A DNA stretch of 64,000 nt, taken from positions 124,001-188,000 of the forward strand of contig CAZRCG010000002.1 of assembly GCA_964598565.1 (NCBI GenBank), written 5' to 3'. Of this stretch, positions 9,118-17,503 are shown piece after piece. This DNA comes from CAZRCG01 sp964598565. GTDB lineage: Bacteria > Bdellovibrionota > UBA2394. The notes under the pieces were generated by a model, which saw only the letters and a program-made list of their open reading frames with translations, was not told the origin of the DNA and ran no database searches. The position numbers and the translations under genes were made by a program. The stretch's first letter is position 1; every line of letters begins with the position of its first letter.

Positions 9118-9767
9118 ACAACCTCGTTCGGAAGCTGATTCTTAGGTTGATCCTCTGCCGGAAAATCCTCGACAAGAAGAGGCTCCAACCGCTTAAGAGT
9201 ATGTAAGAAGTGAACCGTTGGTTTTCGAGAAGAAAAATCTTCTACTAAGCCCCTCGTTAATTCTCTCAGTACATCGTCTGTAAAGACTTTCACCAGCCCA
9301 CGATCGGGCAAAAGAAAAATCATATGCTCTTGCTGGCAAATAAGGAGCAAAAGGCCGGTTCGACCGGGGGTGGCAAAAACTTCTCTCTCTAAAAAAATAT
9401 CCCTGGCTCGATTTTCAACAGCTTCATGTTTCATCCATCGCGGCACCAATCGAAGAGCCCACTTGGCAACGAACGAAAATCGAGTGAGCGATAAAAATCC
9501 AAACGCCAAAATCAAAGATAGGCCAAGCGATATCATCTGTAGAGAAAGTGGGCTCCACCAAGTAGTGTCGATGGCAAACCAGCTTGACGATTCCAAAACA
9601 TAAAAAATGAGAGGCGCCTGTACCAAGGCTTGGCACAATGCCCATAACAGAAAGTACGTTCCATAGCGCGATGCCTCGCTCACAAAAACAGGAACAATCT
9701 CGACACTCGTCTTTTCTTCTAAGAGGCGAACGGCTTCCGCAATCTCATCTCGATCTTCTTGTCGCAT
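9099..9767 (-). CDS. TPM-domain membrane protein
   Basis: 222 residues from the ATG at 9767, which overlaps the upstream stop codon as TAATG and has AGGG eight bases before it. An ATG six bases earlier is also possible. The protein starts with a helix and the strand TSVEIVPVFV typical of the TPM (YgcG) fold. It is interrupted by two or three membrane helices (about 40-60 and 75-100) and returns to the fold with GLLLLICQQEHMIFLLPDRGL. TPM-fold proteins of this type sit next to LemA in many bacteria. Their biochemical role is unsettled; links to membrane stress or photosystem repair are known for some members. Confidence 0.7.
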   Translation of the reverse strand: MRQEDRDEIAEAVRLLEEKTSVEIVPVFVSEASRYGTYFLLWALCQALVQAPLIFYVLESSSWFAIDTTWWSPLSLQMISLGLSLILAFGFLSLTRFSFVAKWALRLVPRWMKHEAVENRARDIFLEREVFATPGRTGLLLLICQQEHMIFLLPDRGLVKVFTDDVLRELTRGLVEDFSSRKPTVHFLHTLKRLEPLLVEDFPAEDQPKNQLPNEVVMSQPI

Positions 9768-10555
9768 TACCATCGCCCTGACGCTCCTCCACCACTAAAG
9801 CCGCCGCCCCCACCACTCCAGCCTCCTCCAAAGCCTCCGCCCCAACCTCTAGACCCTCCGGCACCCCAAGAACCGGTCGTCCAGGAATTTGACGATCGAG
9901 GCCCGCGAACGAGCCCCAAACTACGAGCAGCCATCAGCAATAGACCCAAGCCAATATGAACAAGAAGCAGTAGAATGAGGAGCAGCCAAACTGGTGTCTT
10001 AAAATCTCGTCCTTGAACGACGATCTTACTTGGCTCGGACGTTAGCTTTAATGTGACGGCAATTTCATCGATCGCCGCTATAAAACCATCTGCATAACGA
10101 CCGTCTCGAAAAGCTGGCACCACTAAATAGTCAATGATGCGCCCCGAAAGACTGTCGGTGATATCTCCCTCAAGTCCCTGGCCTACTTCCAGCCGCACGG
10201 CTCGATCGGATTTTGACGCCAAAATCAAAAGTCCATTATCTCTCTTTTGGTCGCCCAATTTCCACTGATCAACAGCTCGAATAGATAGCGATTCGATAGG
10301 CTCGCCCTCTAAGGAAGCCACCGTCCAGATTTGAATCTGAATATGGGGCATCAACTGGCGTATTCGTTTGTCGAGGAGGTCTGTCTCTGTGCTGGTTAAA
10401 AACTGGGCATCATCCATCACAGGCCCTCTTAACGACGGAATGGAAATCGCCGCCTGCGACAGATCTAGCAACGCCACGAGGAGTCCAAGACCCAAGACGG
10501 AAGATCGCACGAAAATAGATGCGGCCCTCATGAACAACCTACGGATTAAAAACAT
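9767..10555 (-). CDS. Secreted TPM-domain (YgcG-like) protein with glycine-rich tail
   Basis: 262 residues: a signal peptide, a TPM domain (about 45-165, with DDAQFLTSTETDLLDKRI and NGLLILASKSDRAVRLEVGQ), a membrane helix (about 190-210, VWLLLILLLLVHIGLGLLL), and a tail very rich in glycine and serine ending SGGGASGRW. This layout is standard for the YgcG/TPM partners of LemA. The start at 10555 lies nine bases after the lemA stop. The internal ATG at 10531 has a better ribosome binding site (AGG, six-base spacing) and begins a cleaner signal peptide, so it may be the real start. The glycine-rich tail would sit on the cytoplasmic side. Confidence 0.85.
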   Translation of the reverse strand: MFLIRRLFMRAASIFVRSSVLGLGLLVALLDLSQAAISIPSLRGPVMDDAQFLTSTETDLLDKRIRQLMPHIQIQIWTVASLEGEPIESLSIRAVDQWKLGDQKRDNGLLILASKSDRAVRLEVGQGLEGDITDSLSGRIIDYLVVPAFRDGRYADGFIAAIDEIAVTLKLTSEPSKIVVQGRDFKTPVWLLLILLLLVHIGLGLLLMAARSLGLVRGPRSSNSWTTGSWGAGGSRGWGGGFGGGWSGGGGGFSGGGASGRW

Positions 10556-10563
10556 AAGGCCGA

Positions 10564-11169
10564 CTAAAACTTCACTTCGGGTGTTTTCTGAACAGCGTCA
10601 GGATTATCAGGCAAAAACTGTGGCTTCGGCTGATGATGAAAGAACAAAAAGTTTGTGAGATTCGTCGGAAAAATCGTCACCAGATTATTAAACTCTTTGA
10701 TCATCTCAATATAACGTTGTCTGGCAATGGTAATTCGATTCTCAGTACCCTCAAGTTGTACCTGAAGATCTCTAAAATTTTGGTTGGCTTTCAAATCAGG
10801 ATAGCGCTCGACAGTCACCATCAAGCGTGCCAAAGCAGACTGCAACTGACCTTGAACCGCTTGGAACCTCTGAAGGGTCTCTTCATTCAAGTCTTTCAAC
10901 TCAACTTTCATTTGCGTTGCCGACGCTCGCGCCTGAACCACAGCTTCCAGGGTCTCGCGCTCATGTTTTGCATAACCCTTCACGACTTCCACCAAATTAG
11001 GAATCAAATCAGCGCGCCGCTGGTACTGATTCATCACTTCCGCCCAGGCTGCATCCACTTCGTTATACTGACGCGGAATACTTTGTACACCACAACCCCC
11101 CAAGCCAAGCGCCATCAACATGACAAAAATCCAGCAAGGGGTTTTAAAAAAAGAGGCAATAAAGGTCAT
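10564..11169 (-). CDS. lemA: LemA family lipoprotein
   Basis: 201 residues from the ATG at 11169, chosen because GGAG lies eight bases upstream and a lipoprotein signal with an LGGC lipobox follows (LMALGLGGC). The body has the LemA features: YNEVDAAWAEVMNQYQRRAD, then LIPNLVEVVKGYAKHE, and later NFRDLQVQLEGTENRI and ARQRYIEMIKEFN. LemA is a helical bundle of unknown biochemical role, commonly encoded with one or two TPM-domain proteins, as here. Many LemA proteins are anchored by an N-terminal helix; this one appears to be lipid-anchored. Confidence 0.9.
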   Translation of the reverse strand: MTFIASFFKTPCWIFVMLMALGLGGCGVQSIPRQYNEVDAAWAEVMNQYQRRADLIPNLVEVVKGYAKHERETLEAVVQARASATQMKVELKDLNEETLQRFQAVQGQLQSALARLMVTVERYPDLKANQNFRDLQVQLEGTENRITIARQRYIEMIKEFNNLVTIFPTNLTNFLFFHHQPKPQFLPDNPDAVQKTPEVKF

Positions 11170-11306
11170 AACATAATCTCCATTTAAAAAAATCACGCCG
11201 GTGAGCGCATCACTAGTCGAGCCACTCACTACCTACCCCGAAAAAATATCGAATTGAGCCCCATCGAGCAACAGACAAGGTCGTTCACTTTAGCTAAGGT
11301 GCTCGG

Positions 11307-11963
11307 ATGCGACAACGCTCCAAAATTTCATCGTCGGCGTCACCCAAGGGCTGCCTGATTGTCTTTGAAGGCGGGGAAGCGACGGGCAAGTCAACTCAGA
11401 TTGAAATGCTTCGCAAGGCTTTGGAAGCGCATCGTTACGATGTACTGGTGACGCGAGAGCCAGGCGGCACCCCTCTGGGAGAGGCCTTAAGGGGACTCTT
11501 TAAGGGTCAATTAATGTCGGCGATAACAGAACTCTTTATGCTTGAAGCCGCACGAAGCCACCATGTCTCAGAGGTAATTGCCCCTGCCCTAAAAAGGGGC
11601 TGCATTGTCATTTCAGATCGCTTTGCAGAATCTTCTGTAGTCTACCAAGGCATGACACGGGGGCTCGACCTATCGCTTGTGAAGCAGCTCAATCGATGGG
11701 CAGTGCAAGGCGTTCGCGCCGACAGACTCTATTTGTTAGATGCTCAATCGTCGTGGACTCGCATGAAAACTAGGGGAAACCTCGATCGACTCGAACGCGA
11801 GAACAAAGCCTTTCACACCAAAATTCGACTTAACTATTTAAAGTTGGCTCGACGCGACCGACGGTTTCGAATCATCGACGCCGATCTCGATCGCAAAGAA
11901 ATCCATGATTTAATCTTTACAGACCTCAAGAAACTTTTAAAAAGAAAGTTCGAAAATGTTTGA
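11307..11963 (+). CDS. tmk: Thymidylate kinase
   Basis: 218 residues. The enzyme phosphorylates dTMP to dTDP. Motifs are the P-loop FEGGEATGKST (20-30), the TREPGGTPLGEALR segment that binds the nucleotide, and the DR motif in ISDRFAESSVVYQG. The length is normal. It is the first gene of a tight cluster: its end overlaps holB by 8 bp, and tatD follows holB. The tmk-holB-tatD order is common in bacteria. The first 14 residues (RQRSKISSSASPK) extend beyond most homologues, but AAGGTG precedes this ATG. Confidence 0.95.
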   Translation: MRQRSKISSSASPKGCLIVFEGGEATGKSTQIEMLRKALEAHRYDVLVTREPGGTPLGEALRGLFKGQLMSAITELFMLEAARSHHVSEVIAPALKRGCIVISDRFAESSVVYQGMTRGLDLSLVKQLNRWAVQGVRADRLYLLDAQSSWTRMKTRGNLDRLERENKAFHTKIRLNYLKLARRDRRFRIIDADLDRKEIHDLIFTDLKKLLKRKFENV

Positions 11964-12717
11964 TTCATGGCTTCAATCTCAGACTGCGCTATCCCCAACG
12001 CTTTTATCTCCCTTACTCCTAGAGGCATCTCACTTAGCCCCTGATGACATGACAGCCTTTTTTCGTTCGTTTCTGAAAACACTGTTCTGCGAGTCACGAG
12101 CAGGCTGCGAGCACTGTAAACCATGTAAGAAGTTATCGAAGGGCTTTCACCCAGATGTCTTATTGCTCACAGAAGTCCCCACCATGGAAACGCTGCGACA
12201 AGCTCTTCATCAATTACACTACCAACCCTTCGAGTCTTCGTTTCGCGCTCTGGCGATGCCTTTGTTTGGCAGCGCCAGTCGAAACGTCCAAAACGCCTGC
12301 CTGAAAACTCTTGAAGAGCCTTCCGCTCATTGGATTCTCCTCCTAGGTACCCAGTCTCGTGAAACGGTATTAGACACGGTTCGATCGAGGTCGCTCTTTT
12401 GGCAAATTCCCCACACTGAAGCAGCTCCCCTTAGCGGCGAAGATGAGAAACTCTTCAACTCTTTGGCCGACCGGCGCGACTTAGATATCTTTGTGCAAAT
12501 GGATGCTCGCCTGAAAGATCGAGATCAATCTCGAGAGCTCTTTACTCGCCTATTGGCGGCTGCCTCTCAACGAGCGTATCCAGGTCACTGGCGCTCATTG
12601 GCGCCATGGCTAGAAGAGGCCCTTATTTTACTGTCGAGAAATTTACATCCCAAAACACTGTGGGACCGTTCTTGGGCCCAAAGCCTAGCCACTGCAGAGC
12701 GAGCTTCATTTTTATGA
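11956..12717 (+). CDS. holB: DNA polymerase III delta-prime subunit
   Basis: 253 residues. This is the clamp-loader subunit without ATPase activity. Four cysteines in CESRAGCEHCKPCKK match the zinc module of DnaX/HolB proteins. NACLKTLEEPSAHW corresponds to the very conserved NALLKTLEEP segment. There is no Walker A motif, as is typical of delta-prime. The protein is shorter than E. coli HolB (334 residues), with the N-terminal part reduced. It overlaps tmk by 8 bp and tatD by ATGA. Confidence 0.85.
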   Translation: MFDSWLQSQTALSPTLLSPLLLEASHLAPDDMTAFFRSFLKTLFCESRAGCEHCKPCKKLSKGFHPDVLLLTEVPTMETLRQALHQLHYQPFESSFRALAMPLFGSASRNVQNACLKTLEEPSAHWILLLGTQSRETVLDTVRSRSLFWQIPHTEAAPLSGEDEKLFNSLADRRDLDIFVQMDARLKDRDQSRELFTRLLAAASQRAYPGHWRSLAPWLEEALILLSRNLHPKTLWDRSWAQSLATAERASFL

Positions 12718-13490
12718 AAGTGATTGATATTCATACGCATCTCACCGCGAAAGATTACGACGAAGACCGTGGGGCCATGATTGAGCGCGCTCTGATGACC
12801 TGCGACTATCTTATCGATATCGGCTCAGGTACTTCGTCTCGCGCTTTTGAAGACGCTAGAAAACTAGCCGACAGCCATTCAAGAATTTATTTCACCTCGG
12901 GCATTCATCCTCATGATGCCGATACCGTTGGCCAAGACATGAGCCTGCGAAACGATCTTAGTGCCATTTTGTCTCATAACAAATGTGTCGCTGTCGGAGA
13001 ATGCGGACTCGACTATTTTTACAACCACTCTCCCAGAGAAAAACAGGCAGAAGTATTTGAATGGCAAATCGATCTGGCACGAAAGCATAATCTTCCACTC
13101 ATGATTCACACGCGCGATGCCGAAGACGATACGAAAGCCTCATTGTCGTCGTATTCTGGCCGCGGTGTTTTTCATTGTTTTACGGGAACCTATGATTTAG
13201 CAAAGTTTGGCGTCGATCGAGGCTTTCTTGTCTCGTTCTCGGGTATCGTGACATTCAAAAATGCTCAAGCGCTTCGAGAGGTATTTCTTGCCCTACCGAT
13301 GGATACAATTGTAATTGAAACAGACTCTCCCTATTTGGCGCCTGTGCCCATGCGAGGCAAACGCAATGAGTCTAGCTTTATCGGTCATACGGCTCGATTT
13401 TTGGCCGATCTACGAAAAATACCCTTAGAAGACTTTATAGACCAAACATCTCAAAATGCTCTACGGCTTTTTGAAAAAATAAATCCATAG
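12714..13490 (+). CDS. tatD: TatD family metal-dependent deoxyribonuclease
   Basis: 258 residues starting MKVIDIHTHL, the metal-binding HxH of the TatD amidohydrolase fold. Other site residues are the E in AVGECGLDY, the H in LPLMIHTRDAEDD, the H in RGVFHCFTG, and the D in VIETDSPYLAP. The TatD family acts as a metal-dependent 3'-5' exonuclease in DNA repair and degradation. The start at 12714 overlaps the holB stop as ATGA; a longer in-frame reading upstream lies inside holB and is rejected. Confidence 0.93.
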   Translation: MKVIDIHTHLTAKDYDEDRGAMIERALMTCDYLIDIGSGTSSRAFEDARKLADSHSRIYFTSGIHPHDADTVGQDMSLRNDLSAILSHNKCVAVGECGLDYFYNHSPREKQAEVFEWQIDLARKHNLPLMIHTRDAEDDTKASLSSYSGRGVFHCFTGTYDLAKFGVDRGFLVSFSGIVTFKNAQALREVFLALPMDTIVIETDSPYLAPVPMRGKRNESSFIGHTARFLADLRKIPLEDFIDQTSQNALRLFEKINP

Positions 13491-13594
13491 ATTTAGAACG
13501 TCGGCTCATTGTGATTTCTGGCTGAGGTAATCATTTAAACCTGGATCAATCGCCGCAGCAGAAATTTTATGATTTATCCGGGTATACGAGAGCG

Positions 13595-14392
13595 TTAATG
13601 AGCTCTTCGCTTGCTAATAACTACCCCCATCACAACGGACAGCGCAACAAAGACCACGGCGGCTATTAATTGAGAGGTCGAAATGAGACCGCCGCCGTAG
13701 ACGCCGCGATCGGCATCGCCTCGTAAGAATTCTATTAAAAATCGAAACAAAGCATAGGCCATTAAACTCGATAAAAATAAAAGTCCCGAGGGCCAGCGCG
13801 CCGATACATCTTTCTGTGACTCTCCACGAAACAAAAATGTATAGATCCCAGCTAAAAAAAAGGTTCCTACGGCCTCGATCAATTGCGTCGGATGAAGCGT
13901 CTGATGAAGCGGTGCTGCGCTTCGTGGATTGGTAAATAAAATCCCCCACCAAAAGTCTGTTGGCTTTCCATAACAGCAACCGGCGGCCAAGCAGCCCATT
14001 CGGCCAATCGCAATACCAATCAAAATCGGCGCCGAGGCAAGATCGCCCCAGAGTGTCCACGACATTTGCCGCTTCTTCAAATAAAAGAGGCCGGCCAAGA
14101 TGCCTACAATCAGACCCCCATATAGAACAAATCCTCCCTGCCAAACATAAAATACTCGAATGGGATGTCTCAAATAATAATCAAAACTCTCAAAGAAAAT
14201 ATGAAAGAGCCTTGCCCCTAAAACCCCAAAGCCAAACGAATAAATACCTAAGTCAATGGCTTGCACTGCATCTAAGCCTCGACGTCTAGCCAGCGCCGTT
14301 CCCAAGACTAAGGCCCCCAAAAATCCAAAGGCATACAAAATAAAATAAGTGGGAGTTTCAAAAAAACTACCCTCGAAAAGAAAAGGTCGCAT
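13595..14392 (-). CDS. lgt: Prolipoprotein diacylglyceryl transferase
   Basis: 265 residues from the ATG at 14392, three bases after the lspA stop. Lgt transfers diacylglycerol from phosphatidylglycerol to the lipobox cysteine. Seen here are the GRMGCLAAGCCYG segment, the HPTQLIEAVGTF segment, and about seven membrane helices (for example YFILYAFGFLGALVLG and GGFVLYGGLIVGILAGLFYL). The next gene upstream is lspA, which catalyses the following step of lipoprotein maturation, and several lipoproteins occur in this window. The 104 bp after the stop contain nothing I can name. Confidence 0.95.
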   Translation of the reverse strand: MRPFLFEGSFFETPTYFILYAFGFLGALVLGTALARRRGLDAVQAIDLGIYSFGFGVLGARLFHIFFESFDYYLRHPIRVFYVWQGGFVLYGGLIVGILAGLFYLKKRQMSWTLWGDLASAPILIGIAIGRMGCLAAGCCYGKPTDFWWGILFTNPRSAAPLHQTLHPTQLIEAVGTFFLAGIYTFLFRGESQKDVSARWPSGLLFLSSLMAYALFRFLIEFLRGDADRGVYGGGLISTSQLIAAVVFVALSVVMGVVISKRRAH

Positions 14393-14394
14393 AA

Positions 14395-14946
14395 TTAAGT
14401 CGACGACTTCTCGCGACGCTCTAAAAGCATCGCAATAAACATTAACGACACGCCCACGGTGATACAAGAATCCGCAATATTGAAAGCCCAGAAGTGCCAG
14501 CCTGCCGCATGAAAATCGATAAAGTCGGTCACATGCCCATGCACCACTCGATCATAAACATTGCCCAGCGCTCCGCCCATAATCAGCGAAAGCCCCCACC
14601 GCTGACACCGTTGATTGAGAGGCGTGGTACCCAGCCAGTAGCCAAGAAATACCAAACAGAGAAGCGTCATACCGCCGAACAAAAAAATGCGAAATGTTTC
14701 ACTCGCTTCGTGAAACATTCCAAAGGCTGCCCCACGATTTTTTGTATGAACCCAGTTGAGAAAACTCGTTACTTCGACACTCCTTCCAATGGGAATTGTG
14801 TTGATAACGATATTTTTGGTCCACTGATCAAGAATGAACGAGACTAATAAAGTCCCAAGAATCGTCGGCTGAATCAGCAACTTCCACGAAAAGGGAGCGA
14901 CATTCGGGGAAGAATTAGATTGCGAGGTGGGCGCGGCTTTCGACAT
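14395..14946 (-). CDS. lspA: Lipoprotein signal peptidase II
   Basis: 183 residues. This is the aspartyl protease that cuts prolipoproteins before the lipidated cysteine. The catalytic aspartates are in GNVYDRVVHGHVTDFID and FNIADSCITVG. Four membrane helices are visible, with the TKNRGAAFGMF motif after the first. An N-terminal extension of about 30 residues (SKAAPTSQSNSSPNVAPFS) is longer than usual. It lies between the aminotransferase gene (9 bp upstream) and lgt (2 bp downstream), so the three are probably one transcript. Confidence 0.95.
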   Translation of the reverse strand: MSKAAPTSQSNSSPNVAPFSWKLLIQPTILGTLLVSFILDQWTKNIVINTIPIGRSVEVTSFLNWVHTKNRGAAFGMFHEASETFRIFLFGGMTLLCLVFLGYWLGTTPLNQRCQRWGLSLIMGGALGNVYDRVVHGHVTDFIDFHAAGWHFWAFNIADSCITVGVSLMFIAMLLERREKSST

Positions 14947-14955
14947 CTCATCATC

Positions 14956-15816
14956 CTAATAGAGCTGGGGCTCTTTCGCCAGAGTCTCCTCAACGAGTTG
15001 TCGAAATTGCTCAAATAGCTTTTGGCTCTTGCTCATAGATCCTGTCTTCCAAACTCGTCCGTCGAATGACTTCACCTCTTCCACCGGCAAAATCTCTTTG
15101 AACGTCGAGAGTGCAAAAATCTCATCGGCCTCCATCAAATTATCCAAAGTGAACCGGCCCTCCATCACAGGCATTCGCTCCATCAGACTTCGGCGCGTGA
15201 TGCCATGAAGAATTCCACAGTCTCTGTGAGGCGTAACAATTTCGTCGCCTTTGATCCACCCAATATTGCTCGTGGTCAACTCGGCCACCTCGCCCGCGGG
15301 ATTCAAAAGCAAAGCATCGTCATAGCCGGCATGAACAGCTTCTCGCAGCGCTAAAATATTGTTTAAATAATTACCGCTTTTGATCGCGGGATCCAGAGCA
15401 GTGAGGGCGTTTCGTCGTGTCTTTGGTACATAAAGCCGTACGGGACGTCTCAATATTTCTAAATCAAGCGGCCAGGCCACCATATAAACCAGAGGGTGAT
15501 CGCACGATCGAGGGTCAATATGAATTTTACCGATACCTCTCGTGATAACCATTCGCAGTGCCGCATCGGGAACATCCAAAGCTTTCAATAACGAAAGACC
15601 TCGGCTCCACAAATCTTTCACTAGTGATTCAATGTCGATTCCTACTTGTTCGCCGCCCCGACGCAAACGCTCTAAATGTTGAGGCCAAGCCCATATTTTT
15701 TTATTGTAGGTTCGAACCACTTCATAGAGCGAATCTCCAAACAAAAAACCATGATCTAAAAATGAAATAGAGGGAGGACTCTTAGAGATTTCTCCAGACG
15801 CATCACTAAAAAGCAT
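14956..15816 (-). CDS. Class IV PLP aminotransferase
   Basis: 286 residues of fold-type IV, the family of branched-chain and D-amino-acid aminotransferases and aminodeoxychorismate lyase. The N-terminal FLDHGFLFGDSLYEVVRTY and the lysine at 146 in LDPAIKSGNYLNNILA mark the PLP site. GEVAELTTSNIGWI near 175-188 binds the cofactor phosphate. The acceptor cannot be told from sequence; D-alanine aminotransferase or a branched-chain enzyme are both possible. It is the first gene of a short operon with lspA and lgt. Confidence 0.85.
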   Translation of the reverse strand: MLFSDASGEISKSPPSISFLDHGFLFGDSLYEVVRTYNKKIWAWPQHLERLRRGGEQVGIDIESLVKDLWSRGLSLLKALDVPDAALRMVITRGIGKIHIDPRSCDHPLVYMVAWPLDLEILRRPVRLYVPKTRRNALTALDPAIKSGNYLNNILALREAVHAGYDDALLLNPAGEVAELTTSNIGWIKGDEIVTPHRDCGILHGITRRSLMERMPVMEGRFTLDNLMEADEIFALSTFKEILPVEEVKSFDGRVWKTGSMSKSQKLFEQFRQLVEETLAKEPQLY

Positions 15817-15899
15817 GCCTCTAAAGTCTCTAAACTTTCAAATAATGTAAATAAATTCCGCAGCGCAGCAACCTAGGCGCCCAAGTTATACTATAGAGA

Positions 15900-16460
15900 A
15901 TGGCACACGAGCTTGATCTAGGAGCGGGTTACCCTCGCATTCACGTGTGCGAATCTTTGGCAGAGCTCGAAAAGTTAACGGGCTTAAAACTCTGCCATGG
16001 CTTCTTTGATCCTCAAAAATTTGAGATTTATGCGACGGCCGATTCAATTGCTCACGAAGTGGGGCACGTCAAAGATATTAGCTCTGGACTCTATCGTTCT
16101 CCCGCTCAAGAAGTGGATGCCTTGGGGAGAGCGACAGCACTTCTAAGAAATGAGACGGTAGCCATTCTGTTTGCCTACTCAAAAATGGGTATTGGCGCGG
16201 CCAATCTTCCTCACGAAGTTAAGCTTGTCGACTGGCTCCTGTTCGAAACCAAACGAAAGAGCTTCGCCAAAGATATCCAATTTGAAAGCGCTTCCATGAG
16301 CGCCATACAAAATTTTGCCCAATGGTTAGTCGAACCCGAACACGCCTGGAGACGCCACCTCGAGTTCATTTTCAGAGGTTACCTCATCAACGAGCAAGAA
16401 ACTCTCTGGTACAACCGTCGGTCGGAGCTCTTTAAGAAAACCAGTCAGCACAAACTCTAG
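15900..16460 (+). CDS. Uncharacterised protein with an HExxH motif
   Basis: 186 residues, not recognised. The only motif is IAHEVGHVKD near residues 55-64, an HExxH zinc-peptidase-like helix, with a possible third ligand in PAQEVDALGRA further on. There is no signal peptide, so it would act in the cytoplasm. It could be a small metallopeptidase-like protein, but a single HExxH is weak proof. A TATACT box at 15887-15892 ends only seven bases before the ATG, and no ribosome binding site is present, so the message may be leaderless. The fatty acid desaturase gene follows 11 bp after. Confidence 0.55.
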   Translation: MAHELDLGAGYPRIHVCESLAELEKLTGLKLCHGFFDPQKFEIYATADSIAHEVGHVKDISSGLYRSPAQEVDALGRATALLRNETVAILFAYSKMGIGAANLPHEVKLVDWLLFETKRKSFAKDIQFESASMSAIQNFAQWLVEPEHAWRRHLEFIFRGYLINEQETLWYNRRSELFKKTSQHKL

Positions 16461-16471
16461 GAGGCCATCTT

Positions 16472-17503
16472 ATGAGTGCAAACCTGTTTTCACTTAATCT
16501 TAATCTGAAACCTTACGAAACCCTGAAACCCATAAATACGCTCTTTGCCGCATTTATAGATTGGTTCCTCATCGCTTTAGCCATCGCTCTCTCCACCCAT
16601 ATAAGCCCCTGGTTTATTCCTATCACTTGGCTTGTGGTAGCCTCTCGTCAGCAAGCGCTTCTCGTACTAATGCATGAACAAGTTCATTTCCGCCTGGGTC
16701 GATCTCGCTTTTGGACGGAACTGTTTTCAGATGCCTTTCTTGCATGGCCCATTCTTGTTTCGACCCAACTCTATCGCAAAACGCATTATCTTCATCATGA
16801 AGAACTTAACGACGAAAAAGATCCTGATAGAGCCTTCATGCTAAGCCATTCCGAATGGCATATACCCAAGAGCCAGAGAGCTTTTCAGTGGCTTCTCTTC
16901 AAAGATATTACTCTGCTTCACTGGAAAGAAAATCTTGTGAAGGGGCCCTTTGTAACTTTGTGGTCTCCACTCGCACGACTGCATAAATCAAAAGATAGTC
17001 CACAGGGTGGCCTTTCAACGGCTTATAAAATCGCCGTTATCTCATTTTATATCGTCGTGATATCGGTGATCTTCCGTTTAGGCTTTGTCCAAAATCTACT
17101 TCTCTACTGGATGCTCCCGATGATCACTTTGCTGCCCGCTTTCACGCGCATGCGCGCGATGCCAGAACACCTCGGCCTGGGCAAATTAGCTGCGCCCGAG
17201 GCGGCCCGTACAATCACGGGAGCTGCGTGGTTAGAGCGCTTCTTCATCGCGCCTCATGGAATTAACTTTCACAGAGAGCACCATTTGAATCCCAGAATTC
17301 CGTTTTATTCCCTTGAACAAGTCCATAAACAACTGATCAAAGCTGGAGTAGTATCGAATGTTTTTGAGACGTATTGGGGCTCGAAGGGCGCGTTAAACGA
17401 TCTGATAGAGGCTCAGACCTCAAAGGGCTCTGAAAATTCAGCAATCGTTTTTGAGCGTTCGGCGGAGCCGATCAACGAAGACGCTGCGCTTTCGACGTCA
17501 TGA
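16472..17503 (+). CDS. Membrane fatty acid desaturase family protein
   Basis: 343 residues with the three histidine clusters of the membrane desaturase/hydroxylase family: HEQVHF near 69, HYLHHEE near 109, and REHHLNP near 270. Membrane helices flank them (for example FIDWFLIALAIALSTHI and IAVISFYIVVISVIFRLGF). Members introduce double bonds or hydroxyls into acyl chains or carotenoids with a diiron site. An excellent AGGAGG site precedes the ATG by seven bases. The extra C-terminal tail after FETYWGSKGAL is low in similarity to anything known. The substrate is not decided by the sequence. It overlaps the convergent unknown gene by 32 bp. Confidence 0.87.
   Translation: MSANLFSLNLNLKPYETLKPINTLFAAFIDWFLIALAIALSTHISPWFIPITWLVVASRQQALLVLMHEQVHFRLGRSRFWTELFSDAFLAWPILVSTQLYRKTHYLHHEELNDEKDPDRAFMLSHSEWHIPKSQRAFQWLLFKDITLLHWKENLVKGPFVTLWSPLARLHKSKDSPQGGLSTAYKIAVISFYIVVISVIFRLGFVQNLLLYWMLPMITLLPAFTRMRAMPEHLGLGKLAAPEAARTITGAAWLERFFIAPHGINFHREHHLNPRIPFYSLEQVHKQLIKAGVVSNVFETYWGSKGALNDLIEAQTSKGSENSAIVFERSAEPINEDAALSTS

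Noticed and set aside
9759..9959. Proline-rich short frame on the plus strand
   Set aside because: It is the antisense of the glycine-rich tail of the TPM protein; GGX codons read backwards as proline.
10633..11187. 184-codon frame on the plus strand
   Set aside because: Antisense to lemA, with no ribosome binding site and no recognisable protein pattern.
13491..13594. Minus-strand continuation after lgt in another frame (ending SAAAIDPGLNDYLSQKSQ)
   Set aside because: Protein-like but very short and without a start; lgt ends normally, so a frameshift is not needed.
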